Assembly: GCF_018812025.1 (NCBI RefSeq)
Contig: NC_063054.1
Location: 36,521,896-36,585,895 of the forward strand
DNA: 64,000 nt
Direction of reading: 5' to 3'
Source of the DNA: Megalobrama amblycephala
Lineage: Eukaryota > Chordata > Actinopteri > Cypriniformes > Xenocyprididae
The translations under genes were made by a program, and so were the position numbers. The notes beneath the pieces are model-generated. The model did no database searches, was not told the DNA's origin, and worked only from the letters and a program-made list of their open reading frames with translations. Shown here piece after piece: positions 23,201 through 38,200 of this stretch; within the stretch, counting starts at the first letter, position 1; each line of letters starts with the position of its first letter.

Positions 23201-26200
23201 TGCCATCAGCATAGCATTGATAGGAAAAACCATGTTCCTGAATGACAGATCCTAGTGATGATATGTAAGTGGTCCAAGCACTGAGCCCTGAGGTACCCCA
23301 GTAGCAAGATGATGCGACTTAGACTCCTCACCCCTCCAAGATACCCTGAAGGTCCTACCTGGGAGGTAAGACTTGAACCACTGGACCGCGGTTCCTGAGA
23401 TGCCCTTTGTCATGAGGGTTGACAGGAGGATCTGGTGGTTAACTGTGTCAAAGACAGCAGACAGATTTGGCAAGATGAGTACTGATGATTTGGCAGCTGC
23501 TTGTGAGCAGAGCAGTCTCAGTTGAGTGTCCACTCTTGAAGCCAGATTGGTTGTTGTCCAGGAGGTTGTTCTGTGTGAGATAAGAAGACAGTTGATTGAA
23601 CACGACTCTCTCAAGTGTTTTTGCAATGAATGGAAGAAAGGATACCGGTCTGTAGTTTTCTAAAAGTGCTGGATTTAGAAAGGATTTCTTAAGCAGTGGG
23701 GTAATCCTAGCCTGCTTAAATGTTGTGGGAAATGTACCAGTGTGAAGAGAAGTATTAATAATGTGAGTGAGTGCAGATACAATTGAAGAAGAGATGGCCT
23801 GAAGAAGATGAGTGGGGATATGATCAAGCGGACAGGTTGTAGGGTGATTGGAAAGAATCAGTTTGGAAACTTCTGCCTCTGAGAGCGAAGGATGGGATGT
23901 GTGTTGTGGAGAATTGGTTGGTTGTTTAATTTGTGGAGCATGTGGCAAAGGGGTGGTGAGGAGGAGGGCAAAGAAGAGAAGAGGTGTGTGAGAGAATAAG
24001 GAGAATTGTTAATTTTATTGTGGTAGTATGTGGTTTTAGCATTGGAGACATTTGCGGAGAAGGAAGAGAGGAGTGGCTGATACAAGTTAGTGTTGAGTTA
24101 GGAGTCAGGTTAAGGTTAAGAGTGATGAAGATGTCGTCTGAGGTGTGTAGTGGAGTCAGTGTTGCCAAATCCCCGGTTTTCCGGTGGAATTGAGCTACTT
24201 TTACTTTTGCCGCGGGTTGTTTTTCATGTCCGCGGGTTGAAACGAACACAAATAACAGGAAATTTAGTCCCTGAATAGTGAATTTTACCAGGGGAACCCC
24301 GTCAAAAACGCGGATTTTACCCTCTGGGACTTGATTTTTACCGGGGTACCCCCCTGAAATGCCATTGGGCTAGTTTTGGGCTAGTTTTGAGTAGCAATTG
24401 GGCGGGTTTTGTTGTGAAAACCTGGCAACCCTGAGTGGAGTAACCAGTGTATTATCAGTGGAGCAGCAGCATGTGTAAATGAGGTCCAGTTGGTTACCTG
24501 ATTTGTTGGTAGCCGTAGTAGACTCTCCCTTGAGGTCAAACGAGGCAAGCAGAGTGTGGAAATCAACAGCCTGAGGTTTGTCTAGATGGATATTGAAGTC
24601 TCCAAGTACCATCAGAGGAGTACCATCCTCAGGGAAGAATGAGAGTAACACATCTAACTCCTTCAAGAAGTTACCTAGCTGACACGGGGGACGATAAACA
24701 ACTACAAAATGGACTTTAGCAGGGTGGGATAGTAATTGCATGAGATTCAAATGAGCTATTGTCACAGTGAGATGGTAAAGGATTAAACTTCCATTCATTG
24801 GACATTAAGCAGGCCAGTACCTCCACCCCTCCCAGGCGTGGGGTGTGGGGAAAAGTTAAATTAGAGGAGAGGGCTGTCGGTGTGGCAGTGTCCTCTTGTT
24901 TGATCCAGCCACGAGATGGAGACCTGAATGAGTAGCGATAGATGTAATGAAATCTGCTTTGTTTACAGCAGATTGACAATTCCAGAGACCAACAGGAATA
25001 GAAAGTGATGTACTAGAGGACATGGGTAAAATACACAGGTTGCACTGCCTCCAACATGTGGCACACAATTTACATGTGAATCAGTTTCAGTCTGTGAATC
25101 TGTACTTCTTTATTTGAAGTTGTACTTGAGCAAAGGCACCTGAAGTGCTTAATAAGGACATGGTAATTGGTTGATCTGCTCTGTGCCAAAGCATGTAGCT
25201 AGATGAAGTCATTGGCCTTTGGGTATGTAATCCGTCATTAGCTTACAGACTGAAGTGTGATGCACTAAGACTTCTTGGAGGCCAGAATGAGATCTAATGG
25301 ATTATCACAATCACTTCATATGTGTGTGCAGATTAGTTTATTAAATGCAATAAGAGATGTGTTAGCGAGTCCACTTTAAGCTGTTTCATCTCTTAGTCAT
25401 CATGAAATAGCATTCACATGCCTTTTTTATGTAATGTGACACATTTCATAAACAGGATATTCAACGAGTAAAGAGATTGCATGGGACTTTATTTAATTTT
25501 TTGGGGAATTGATTGGATTTGTGATTGTAAACATACAAATGGCACAAATGAATTTCTAACAATATATAGAAACATGTATTTAAAAAACTGAATATGAATA
25601 ATTATTTCATATTGACTTTAAAATACAAAAAATAGTTGTATATAAACAATTTTTATGATGATTTTATGCCTCAACAATTATAAAGGTTACCATATTATAA
25701 TCAGATCTGAAATTCAACTGGAATTTTAATTTAGTTTTTTTTTTTAGAAGGAAACTGGAATGATCCTAAACAGATCTTTTAAAAGTAAAGGGATGTTGAT
25801 TTGTGGTAAGATTAATTAACCCTGTGGCAATTAATTAACCCTCTGATGCTGTTTGGCCATTTTTTACCTAAAATGTTTTGGGGTTTTTTTAAGACTACTT
25901 CATCGGAGTGGTATGAAACTTGGTAAAGGTTTTGCTATGTGAACACAAAAAAAAAAAATCATGGACATGATTCGAAAAGGTTCAATGGTCCTGATAAAAA
26001 ATAGTCAAACTTGTACTATTCATGGTCAAAAGTGAGTGCTTTGGAAATGAAGCATATTTCATCTAGTGGAAACGTTTGGTACTGCGCCCAAACAAATCTT
26101 ACTGAAAGCTCATTTTTTGAGATATTAAAATCAAATTTGGTTTTAAATTTCCGGCAGATTTAGAGTAAATCATGTTATGCAAAATATATATTATATATAA

Positions 26201-29200
26201 AATTTTACAATCTTTTTTATGCATTTTTTTAAAACAATAAACTTAAACTTCTAACTTTTTTATTTTCACTTTATAATTTTTTTTTTTTCACTTCAGCAAT
26301 AATCTGCCAAGTGTCTTCTTTAAAAAGAGGTGAAATGTAAGCCTGTGCTTCAAAGAATTCAATACTTACGACAGTTTAAATTGGAAATTTCATTTTCAGG
26401 TCTATGCTTAGATCTATTTTTTAATGATCAATAGTCATGCTTGTCTAGAATCTTAAAAGGTTTCTATTAAACTTTATTAACTTTACTTTTAACTCGTGTC
26501 CTTGGTCTCCAGGTGGAAAGTGTCCTACAGTGCAGTAAACACACTGAAGCCACAGAACTAACAGGCCTGTTGACTTCACCACACCTACAGGTAAATGATG
26601 AGGGAGTGGCACACAACTTTCTAAATGTTTAATGGACACACAACCTTTGACATCAGCAACAGCTATATGGGAATTTTCTCCTCCCATTTAAAAGCTGATA
26701 AATATGCAAGATGCACTTAATTGTTTGCATTTGTAACACTTTACAATAAAGTCCCATTAGTTAATGTTAGTTAATGTATTAACTAATACATTGATCAAAG
26801 ATTTAAGACCTGATCGGTTTTCTGACATGTTCAGGCCCGAATCAAACCCTAAAAAGGGCATGAAAACAACTTCCCTGTGTGTCTATTTGTACACACCACA
26901 GGTTAGATCCAATTAACGGTCTTAGAAATAGATACCTGTCACAGAAGAGGGCACAAGATTATTACCCTCCCTGCATTACAGCTCTGCTGAAGATATTCAC
27001 CCCTTTCCCAGCCCTCCCACTGCTTTCCGTCACCACACGCACAGCAGGCGTATAAAGCAGTACGGCTCTGTCTTTCTTCCAACTGTATGAAAAATTACAG
27101 GTAAGAGGTGATGTGATGATTGACAGTGCAGTGGGGAGATTATGGAGGATTGGGTTTATGTTCAGGTTAAGCTGTGCATCGTGTTTGGCAGTCTGGCATT
27201 GAGAAACTGATGTTGCCAAGGGTTATTATTGTAGGGTACGGTACGCCTGTCAACTTCACTGAGGTAAAGCGGCAATCTTTTGGCAGGGTTTTCGAGTCTT
27301 GGGTTAAACAAAATGGGCGGGAACTTGCTTGAGTGCTGCTCAGCTTGAAAGAAGTTTGATCGTTTGCTTGTCTAAATGATTTTTTAAGGCAGGACTTGTT
27401 TTCAAAGCATACATTAATTCTACATAACTTGATTTTTACATTTTCTGAAGACAATCTAGATTGCCACCATGATGCTAGGGTTTTGAGTGGTTGCTAAGGT
27501 GTTGCTGTGTTCTGAGTGTTTTAAAATGTTGCTATGTGGATGCTTTGGAGTTGGATGCTTTGGAGTTGGAATAGGCAGCTGCTATAGGGTGTTTTCTTTG
27601 CTTACACAGGAGTTGATAGGTGGTTGCTAGGGTGTTGCTATGCAGTTGCTAAGGTGTTATGAGTGTTTTAAAATATTGCTATGTGGTGTCTGGGTGGTGT
27701 GTTCTGGGTGGTTGTAAGAGTGTCGCTTGGCTTTTGCTAGGTAGCTGCTATAAGGTGTTTTCTGTGCTTTCTAGGGAGTTGATAGGTTGTTTCTAGGGTG
27801 TTGCTATGCAGTTGCTAAGGTGTTGTGAGTGTTTTGAAATGTTGCTATGTGGTTGCTATGGTGTTCTCGGTGGTTGTAAGAGTGTTGCTAGGTAGCTGCT
27901 ATAGGGTGTTTTCTGCGCTTACTAGAGTTGATAAGTAGTGTTCTGCAGTTTCTAAGGTGGTCTGAGTTATGTGGTTGCTAGGGTGTTGCTATGAAGTTCT
28001 TAAGATGTTCCAAGTGTTTTAAAATGATGATATGCGGTTGCTATGGTGTTCTGGATGGTTGCAAGGGTGTTGCTAGGCTGTTGCTAAGTAACTCCTATAA
28101 GGTGTTTTCTGTTCTTACTAGGGAGTAGGTAGGTGGTTGCTAGGGTGTTGCTATGAAGTACTTAAGGTGTTCCAAGTGTTTTAAAATGATGATATGCGGT
28201 TGCTATGGTGTTCTGGATGGTTGCAAGGGTGTTGCTAGGCTGTTACTAAGTAGCTGCTATAAGGTGTTTTCTGTGCTTACTAGGGAGTAGGTAGGTGGTC
28301 GCTAGGGTGTTGCTATGAAGTACTTAAGGTGTTCCAAGTGTTTTAAAATGATGATATGCGGTTGCTATGGTGTTCTGGAAGGTTGCAAGGATGTTGCTAT
28401 ACTGTTGCTATGCTGTTACTAAGTAGCTGCTATAAGGTGTTTTCTGTGTTTAATAGGGAGTTGGTAGGTGTTTTTTTAGGGTGTTGCTATGCAGTTCTTA
28501 AGGTGCTCCAAGTGTTTTAAAAAGGTTTCTATGTGGTACCTATGAGGTTCTGAATTTATGTTGTTAGACTGTTGCTAGGGTGTTTTCTGTGGAGTTGGTA
28601 GATGGTTGCTAAGGTGTTACTATGCAGTTGCTGAAGTGCTGAAGTGCGGGGTTTTTTTCAACATTCAATTTCAGGGGTGTTCAGGGTGGTTGCTATGTGG
28701 TTGCTAATGTATTGCTTTGCTGCTGCTATGGTGTTCTGGATGATTCCTTAATGGCTCAAGTCAAAAGTGTCAATGCTGACATCTCTGTTCACCAGTGTTG
28801 ATGTTCTTGGTTCTTCCTCAGGCCCTGATGGAAGCTCATGACTGTATAGCCGAGCAGGAATTGGATGTTGAAATTATTGAAGATGTGGACCAGGATGAAA
28901 AGACCACCAAACTGGTTTCCCTGGAGAAAACTCGTGACATGCCTCTGGTAAAATTCAGAGTCATGCATCTTTACCCAATATTAATTTTAAACGTTATATT
29001 TAAATTCTATATTCAAACTTTCAAACTGTTTCTGTCTTTCTGTATATGTTTAGGGTGTGACGGTTCGTAACGAACATGACTGCGTCATCATCAGCCGGGT
29101 GGTGAGTGGAGGAACAGCAGAGAAAAGCAACTTGCTCAGTGAAGGAGATGAAATACTGGAAATCGATGGCGTTCCAGTCCGTGGAAAAAGTGTTAATGAT

Positions 29201-32200
29201 GTTCACAACATACTGGTGAGATCTAGCAGGTCCTAAACTCTTTAAAACGCCTCATACTCTTTTCCTACATAACCATAATAATTTGCTGATATAGATTACC
29301 ATTCAAAAGTTTCGGGGTCTGTAATTTTCTCTTATGTAAAAGTCTCTTATGCTCACCAAGGCTGCATTTATTTGATCAAAAATCTTGTGAAATATTATTA
29401 CAATTTAAAATAACTGTTTTCTATTTGAATATATATCAAAATGTAATTTATTCCTGTGATCAAAGCTGAATTTTCAGCATCATTTCTCCAGTCTTCAGTG
29501 TCACATGATCCTTCAGAAATCATTCTAATAAGTTTCGCTTCTTCTTTTTCTTTCTCTAGTCCAGCATGCATGGGTCCCTCACATTTCTCCTCATCCCAAA
29601 CTCTCAAAACAAAATATCTCCTCACAGACCAACTGTGGTATGACTTCATAATTTCTTCATCCTCATTCCTTCTTTTGAGTGTGTGCTGCCTTAGGCGCTT
29701 TCTAGGATTTTTGTCTTTGACTCTGTTTGAAACCCTTGTGGGCTTCTTGCTACAGTGCATTCTGGGATTTCCTTACACATAAAGTATATTTGTGAAGTAA
29801 AAATGTAAGATCATTTATCATACATTTGACATTGTGCTCGTTATGCAGTTCATTAGCTATTGGAACAGACCTAATTTTCTTCATCTAAATTTCATTCACC
29901 TCGCCTCCTTATTCTCTTTCTTTACAGATGCATGTAAAAGCAAACTTCAGCTATGACCCATCTGAGGACCCATATGTGCCGTGCAGAGAGCTCGGCCTGT
30001 CCTTCCAAAAGGGAGACATCCTCCACGTCACTAGCCAGGACGACCCCAACTGGTGGCAGGCGTACAGAGAAGGTCATGAGGACCAGAAGCCCCTCGCTGG
30101 CCTCATTCCTGGTTAGTGTCTGGTTAGAACAATTAGTATAGGATAGATATAACAAAGACATGCATGTAAATCCATTGAAAATGCTTGCTTTTGCTGAATA
30201 AGGCAGTATATCAAATATTCATCATGTATTTGCAATGATTTAGCTTTTTTACGTTTAAACTCTTATTCAGTGATTTCAGCATTATTTTATTAATATTTAT
30301 GTACTATTATATTATTTATTAATATTTGAAGTTGCCAGCCAGTGCCAGCATTTTCAACTTTCATGGCCCCCAGACTATTTGGTACAATATCTGAACATGC
30401 AATATATCAAAAGAAAGAACAGAGCCTCTGCTTTTAAACAATAACAAAATTATTCTAGCCTCATGCATTCTTTTTTTTTTAACAACACTTGATTCTGGGT
30501 AAGTTTCGTAAAACAAAGCAACATTTGGAACAAAATGCTGAGAAAATTGCGTTTTTTGAACATATTCAGAGTGACGATCAAAACATTGATAGTTCAAGTC
30601 CATCACAGTCCTGTACTTCGTCCTGGGTCGACCTTTCATTTGGTAGCGTTAGGCAGTTTTGATTTATATGCTGTTTAATGTCTGATGATCGTGTTATTTT
30701 ACATGTGCGTAAGCAATTCTTCTGTCGCTTGTTTCTGCTTCTTCTTCGCCTGTGTTTTGATCTGGAGATTCTGTACTGTTTCAGAACATGAGTAATAGCG
30801 CCCCCTACAGTGAAAACATGGATTGCAGGAAAATTCCTTCAATAGCGGGGAAAGAGTTCAACTTATTTCATTTAGTTGTCAAGGCAAATTTTTTATTTCA
30901 GTTTAAGTTTTTCATTTAATATTAATATTTTATTTTATTTCAGCTTTATTTCAATATTACTGAATGACTGAAAACTATTTTTTATATTTTTAGTTAATTA
31001 TAACACTGAATGATTTAATGATCTCTTTAAATTGAAATCACAGAATTCTTTATGTGTTATTTTTTCATGTAACAAATGTTACAAATGTTACATTTACCAG
31101 TTTAAACCATATCAGTTCATGATTGTTTGGAGTTATTTTGTTAACACTGATGGTTTTATGTCTTTTATAGAATATAATATATAGTTTTTCTCTAATAAAT
31201 AACTGTATATGTGGTGCAGTTTGTCTAAAACAAGAGGCATGTTGTGTTTTCTCAAGGGAAGAGCTTCCAACAGCACAGAGAAGCCATGAAGAAGACCATC
31301 ACAGACAGGAATCAAGAGTATAAAGGTGATCTGTCTGGAATTCACTCACTTCCTGCCAGAAATCCCTGCTAAAACTAATATAGAGACATAAACATACATG
31401 CTTCTTTAAGTGTGCATCCTTCTTAAAATACTTTGAAGTTGCAGTCAATCTTTGTGTGGAAAGTTCATAACACTTCTGTGTCAATGATAATAGCTCTTCT
31501 TTCCACAGGGAAACTTTGGTGTGCTAAGAAAAGCAAAAAGCAACGAAAGAAACTATTGTATAACCCTAATAAAAATATTGGTGAGTATGATCTTGATTCT
31601 TAGTCATGAAATCAGAATTTATCCTTGATTGAACTGATTGTTCCTGGCTATTTACAGCTTGGGTGCAAGTATAGGGATTTTTTCCACCCATTTTACTTGG
31701 GGGAAACTGCAAATTTGATCAATCTAATGGGAATGAGGTATGAATGGTTTCGGATGGGTTAAAGGCTGAGGATACAAGAGTCGTTGGCTAATTGACAGCC
31801 GTTCACGGAGGGAGGTTTCTTCTTTTGTGATTTCTTGCATGCCTCTCCACACTAAAGATGGGCAAAATGAAATAACAATGTAAGCAGTTCTCATGCCCTG
31901 GTTGAAATTTGCATTAAAAAAACAAGACATACTGAGAAGGAACATAGATTTACCTTTACCTTTTGGTATCCAGCAAAGGTTGATTCAGGTTGATTAGGAC
32001 ACATTTGCCATTGAGATAACTGGGAAAAGTGTCCCAATCAACCTGAATTCATGTTGTGGACATTCATTGTTTAGGAATTTCTTTGAGAAATGTCAGATTT
32101 AAGTCCTGTAACGTAATCTTTAGCTGATTTCAACAGCCCTAGTCTAAAATAATGACATCTATATTTTGCAAAAACTCATCAGTAAGGAACATTTGTCATT

Positions 32201-35200
32201 ATTCAGAGCTTTACAGTGAAGATATACTGACCTATGAGGAGGTGGCACTGTACCATCAGCTGCCCAACCACAAGCGTCCCGTCGCCCTGATTGGCCCACC
32301 AAACAGCGGACATGATGAATTGAGACAGAGACTGCTGTCCTTACAGCCTGACCGGTTCGCCGGTGCTGTTCCACGTAAGATTGTGATTTTCAACTTTGGC
32401 GTAAAGTTATTTAACATTAAATATAACCACAATGGCTCATTTCCAAAACCTAGTGAACTACATAAGCAGCATCTATGGGCCGTTCTACAGAACTGATTCA
32501 AAGTCAGAGATGGAAACGTCTGTATGTATGCAAATTGTATAAAATCCGAGGTATGGATTTCTAGTAATTGTGTAGTTAATTCTCATATTATATTTACAGA
32601 AAGTTTTGGAATATTTTTCCTCTCCCCAAATTTGTCACTACCGAAACACAATCATAAATTAAAGCTGCAAGCAGCGATGAAAGGGCCCTCGCACCCGGGC
32701 TCACCGCCACCCGTTGGCCTCAGGAAAACAGCGAACAGTGGGCCACATGCATATGAGCGAGTAAATACAGGAGAATTATGGCAAAATCATGTAAAAGTGC
32801 CACACTTCCTGCTGCCAACAGGTGGCGCTATAGCTAACTGAATATTGTCATATAGATGTCTTTAGGCCAGGACTTTTATCACTCATGTGAAGTTTGGAGC
32901 AGATCAGACATAGTATGCCTGAGATACAACAGCTTCCTCTTTCATGGCGAAACATCAGACTTTGCCAGGTCGCCATGGACACGCCCTTCAACGAAAACTC
33001 AAGATCTTTGATATTTAACATCTCAAAGGCCTTAAGATTAGACTGGCCATATATGATGTTGATCTGGTTTAATCTCTATGAGGAGTTAATCACAGTGTAA
33101 AACATGTAATTTCCTGTTGCCCCCAGGTGGCGCTATGACTGTAACTGAATATTGTCATATAGATGTCTTCAGGTCAGGACTCTAATAAAACATGTGAAGT
33201 TTGGGGCAGATCAGACATTGTATGCCCGAGTTACAACAACTTCCTGTTTCATGGCAAAACATCGAACTTTGCCAGGCCGCCACGGACACGCCCTTCAGCG
33301 AAAACTCTAGATCTTCGCAATTTAACGTCTCATAGGCCTTTAGATTAGACTGACCAAATATGATGTTGATCTGATTAAAGCTCTAGGAGGAGTTCGTTAA
33401 AGTACAACGTCTGGAAATGGCAAAAACTGCACAAATTTTGCAACGAAAATTCAAAATATGTCACTTCCTGTTGGTTTTCAGATTTCACTCCAAGAGACTT
33501 TTTTGTAGGTAATGGGCTGTTAGATGTGTGTACTAAATTTCATACCTGTACGTGAAACGTAGTGTCAGGGGCACTTCGTTGAAATTTTTTAGGTGGCGCT
33601 ATCGAGCCATTTTGCCACACTTAATTCTGAAACCCATATCAGACGTAAATTTTCACGACTTCTGACGCATCTGCAAAGTTTCATGAGTTTTTGAGTATGT
33701 TTCGGCCCTCAAAAAAGTGATTCACCTTATATGGCGAAACATCAGACTTTGTCGGTCACCACGGACACGCCCTTCAACGAAAACTCAAGATCTTTGCAAT
33801 TTAACATCTCAAAGGCCTTAAGATTAGACTGGCCATATATGATGTACTTCTGGTTTAATCTCTATGAGGAGTTAATCACAGTGTAAAACATGTCATTTCC
33901 TATTGCCCCCAGGTGGCGCTATGACTGTAACTGAATATTGTCATATAGCTGTCTTCAGGTCAGGACTCTTATCACACATGTAGTTTGGGGCAGATCAGAC
34001 ATTGTATGCCCGAGTTACAACAACTTCCTGTTTCATGGCAAAACATTGAACTTTGCCAGGCCGCCACGGACACGCCCTTCAGCGAAAACTCTAGATCTTC
34101 GCAATTTAATGTCTCAAAGGCCATTAGATTAGACTGACCAAATATGACATTGATCTGATTAAAGCTCTAGGAGGAGTTCGTTAAAGTACAACATGTGGAA
34201 ATGGCAAAAACTGCCAAAATTTTGTAGAGAAAATTCAAAATATCTCACTTCCTGTTGGGTTTACAAACTTTACACCCAGGGCTTTTTTGTAGGTACTGGG
34301 CTGTTACATCTGTCTACCGAATTTCATAACTGTACGTGAAACGTAGCACGAATGGCGCTGAATTGAAATTTTGTAGGTGGCGCTATCGAGCCATTTTGCC
34401 ACACCTAATTCTGAAACCCATATCAGATGTAAATTTTCACCACTTCTGACGAGTGTGCAAAGTTTCATGAGTTTTTGAGAACGTTTAGGCCCTAAAAAAA
34501 GCGATTCATTTTGGAGAAGAAGAATAATTGGCTGAGCAATTCCAATAGGGTCCTCACACCATCGGTGCTCGGGTCCTAATAATTTAATCAGAAGGGTTAC
34601 ATTGACCTATTAAGATTTTGTTCACATATACCTAAATATATTTTTTGCTATGTTTTTTTTTTTTTAAATCACAGGTAAATTAATAACAATTACAATTTTA
34701 ACAATATTTCAAGTGTATTGTATGAGATTTGTTGTATTTTTAATCCAATCTTTCTTTGTAAAAGTCATAAAGTTTATCATACTGATTTCAAAGTGAAGGA
34801 TTCATTAGTTTGAATATACATTGAACCAAACACTATCATAACATCTTAGTTGATCATTCAATATACTTTATTTTTGACAAAACATCCCATGTTTCAGTCA
34901 TGACTGCACATTTTTGGTAGTGACAGTAATGTTTTGGTGGTGACCAGATCACATGACACAATTTAACTTGCATACTAAAACACTAATGATTTGCATAACT
35001 TTACTAAAATTTAGTTTATTTCCCTAAAATAAATGATTGTTTGTCACTACCGAAACAATGATGTCACTACCGAAACATGTGGTAAAGTTTCGGTAGTGAC
35101 AATTTTAGATACTTTTGAGCCGCTCAAAGATATTAATCAGCACATGGTTAGCTAGCACAGTTCTGAACAGATGTACACACATAAAAACTACATTTTATGG

Positions 35201-38200
35201 AATAACACCCAAAAAAGTTTGCTTAATTGCAGAGAAAAGGTGTTTGGTAGTGACGTTCCCTAAAGTTACACACATTTTCAGACTTTTGAACACATTTAAC
35301 TCAAAATGATGAACCTATCTGCTATGAAAAGAAGCTATGAGAGAGAGAGAGACAGGAATATTTCCTGATCAAAAATGTAGAAGTGTGTTAAAATCAGTCT
35401 CAGACAATGGACTAAAACACACACTGTTTCGGTAGTGACACTAAAATGCAGGACACATTTTTTTTTTTTACATAAAGTTTTATGATTTAAAAATAAAATA
35501 TCAAATAAACTTCACTTAAATATATATAAAAACAACATTGGAAAAAATTGCATGAATTATTTTCAATATCCCAATTGAAAGTACCCAATAAATGATGATT
35601 ATATATAAAGCTTACTGATATTTTAAATATTATTGTAGGATTCAATAGATAATAGAAGGATCTTAGCAAACATCTAATTTGAATGCTTGAATGCTTTTTA
35701 AATGTGTTTCTTGGTTGTGGGACAGCAGTTTGCACCAATTCTGTAGAATGGCCCCTATACTTAAATTGTATGTCAATAATTTCATTCAGAAAAACTGGGT
35801 TGCATATACAACCATGAATTAATGCATACAAACAGACATTGATTTATACACTGTCTACTGTTTTGTTCACACATATCTATTGTACTTATATGTGATTTTG
35901 AACAGACACCACACGAAACCCCCGCACGCATGAGCTCAATGGAAGAGAGTACAATTTTGTATCACGACAGAGCTTTGAATCTGAACTGGCTGCAGGGAAA
36001 TTCATCGAATCGGGCGAGTTTGAACAGAACCTGTACGGCACAAATACGGATTCAGTCAGACAGGTTGTCAACTCAGGAAAAATCTGCCTGCTGTGTCTGC
36101 AGCCCAGGGTAAGACTGAGTAAGGACTATTACCAGTATATAAGATGCATGGAATTGGTTAAAATGTATATATATATAAAGCTGTGAAAATGTGAACTACA
36201 CATCATCAAATAACGTTTATTTCATCAATTTCATTTATATGCACCATTAACAATACAGAGCAATATTTACCTGAATATTTTTTTTATTATTATTGTAAAC
36301 ATTATGACAACCACCAAGACAAGGCAAGAAGCAACAATCAAGACAGCATAATTACACTAAACAAGACTGCACTAAAATAATAAATACTTTACATAGAAAA
36401 TATAAAGATTAAAGAAAAATACTTTTTTCTAAAAATAATAGGAGGGTCTGCTTTTTTCACGTCGCGTAACTGATGATCTCAGCCTTTCGTGGGCACGTCA
36501 CTCAAGATTGTGTTCCAATCAGACACTGCGATAGTCTATACGTAGAGGTGGGGGGCGGGGCGAATGCAGAACTCTCACTGTTGCTCTGAGTCTGCGCGCA
36601 TGTTCTGCAGCGTCTGATCCCGGTGTGAGGAGACTGCATTCACATTTCTCCGCCTTTTTTCCTGCTCGAAATGGCATCGCCGGAGGATGTCGGAGCGAGA
36701 AGGCAAACGTTTTATGAAATCGAGTGTGTAATAGAAGATTGCGACTCTGAAGTTGGATACAAGCCTCTGTCAGACAGCGATGAGCTCGACGATTCGGCGG
36801 AGGAGGAGGAACCGCGGGAAGAAGAGTAAGTAATACGTCACGTGTAGTGTTTTTACCTGTTGTAGGGTAGAAAAATGTTTTATTGTTTACTACAGAATGC
36901 AGTTTTGAAGTTCTTGAAGCTAGATAGAAAAATAAACAGTGCTTGAAAGACACTTAAGTATAAAGAATAGTGTTAAAGACCCCATCAAATTAAAGGTGCA
37001 ATATGTAAGATTTTTTTTTTTTTGCAGTAAAATATCCATAAACCACTAGGCCATTGTTATATATTTTGTTCACTTGAGTGCTTACAATATCCTTAAGTTG
37101 TATATTCATTTCTACATTATTCTATTGCTATATTATAACTGTCTTTCTCATCTGGGAAATGTGCTAAAATCTAAATGAAGTCATCCTGACTTCAGGGGCG
37201 TATCCATATTTTTGTCCAATCAAATTCTCTCTAGAATAAGAATGCCCAGCCCCTTAAATTTTGAATGTCATTGTTCATGGCTGACACAAAATAAAGGGAC
37301 TTTCCCATCAAAGTGTCCCGCCCCAAATTCTTTTCCAATAGCAAATATGTCAGTATAAAAGCTGCAGCTGTTGTTGTGAAGAAAAGTCTTCTCTATCTTG
37401 CAAATGAAGCTCAGGAGTCAAAGATTCAGAAGTCAAAATCAGACTTTATTGAGCACATTAACAAAGCCGAGATGCCAGCATCTGAGGTTGTCTCTGGCCA
37501 GGGCGCAATTCTTAAACATTTCTCTTATCTGTTATTTCACAATACTCAAGCGATTTCACTCTCTGGTAAGATTCGTCCATCATCAAGTCCTATTATTGTC
37601 TCTCTCTCTCCAATTGTGGAAGCATGCTAATTGATGGTCATCCTTAAAGGGTTAGTTCACCCAAAAATAAAAATAATGTCATTTCTTACTCACTCTCATG
37701 CCGTTCCACACCCGTAAGACCTTCGTTAATCTTCAGAACACAAATTAAGATATTTTTGTTGAAATCCAATGGCTCAGTGAGGCCTCCATAGCCAGCAATG
37801 ACATTTCCTCTCTCAAGATCCATTAATGTACTAAAAACATATTTAAATCAGTTCATGTGAGTACAGTGGTTCAATATTAGTATTATAAAGCGAAGAGAAT
37901 ATTTTTGGTGCGCCAAAAAACAAGTAATGACTTCTATAGTGATGGCCGATTTCAAAACACTGCTTCAGGAAGATTCGGAGCGTTATGAATCTTTTGTGTC
38001 GAATCATGATTCGGATCGCGTGTCAAACCTCCAAACTGCTGAAATCATGTGACTTTGGTGCTCCGAACCGCTGATTCGACATGCTGATTCATAACGCTCC
38101 AAAGCTTCATGAAGCAGTGTTTTGAAATCGGTCATCACTATATAAGTCGTTATTTTGTTTTTTGGCGCGCCAAAAATATTCTCGTCGCTTTATAACATTA

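Noticed and set aside
23252..24979. Host genes from several minus-strand frames
   Set aside because: The proteins are LINE endonuclease and reverse transcriptase fragments interrupted by stops and an insertion.
29928..30116. Independent small gene starting [10 protein letters not shown]
   Set aside because: It is the SH3-coding exon of pals1. AG precedes it and a donor follows at 30112, and the ATG is an internal methionine.
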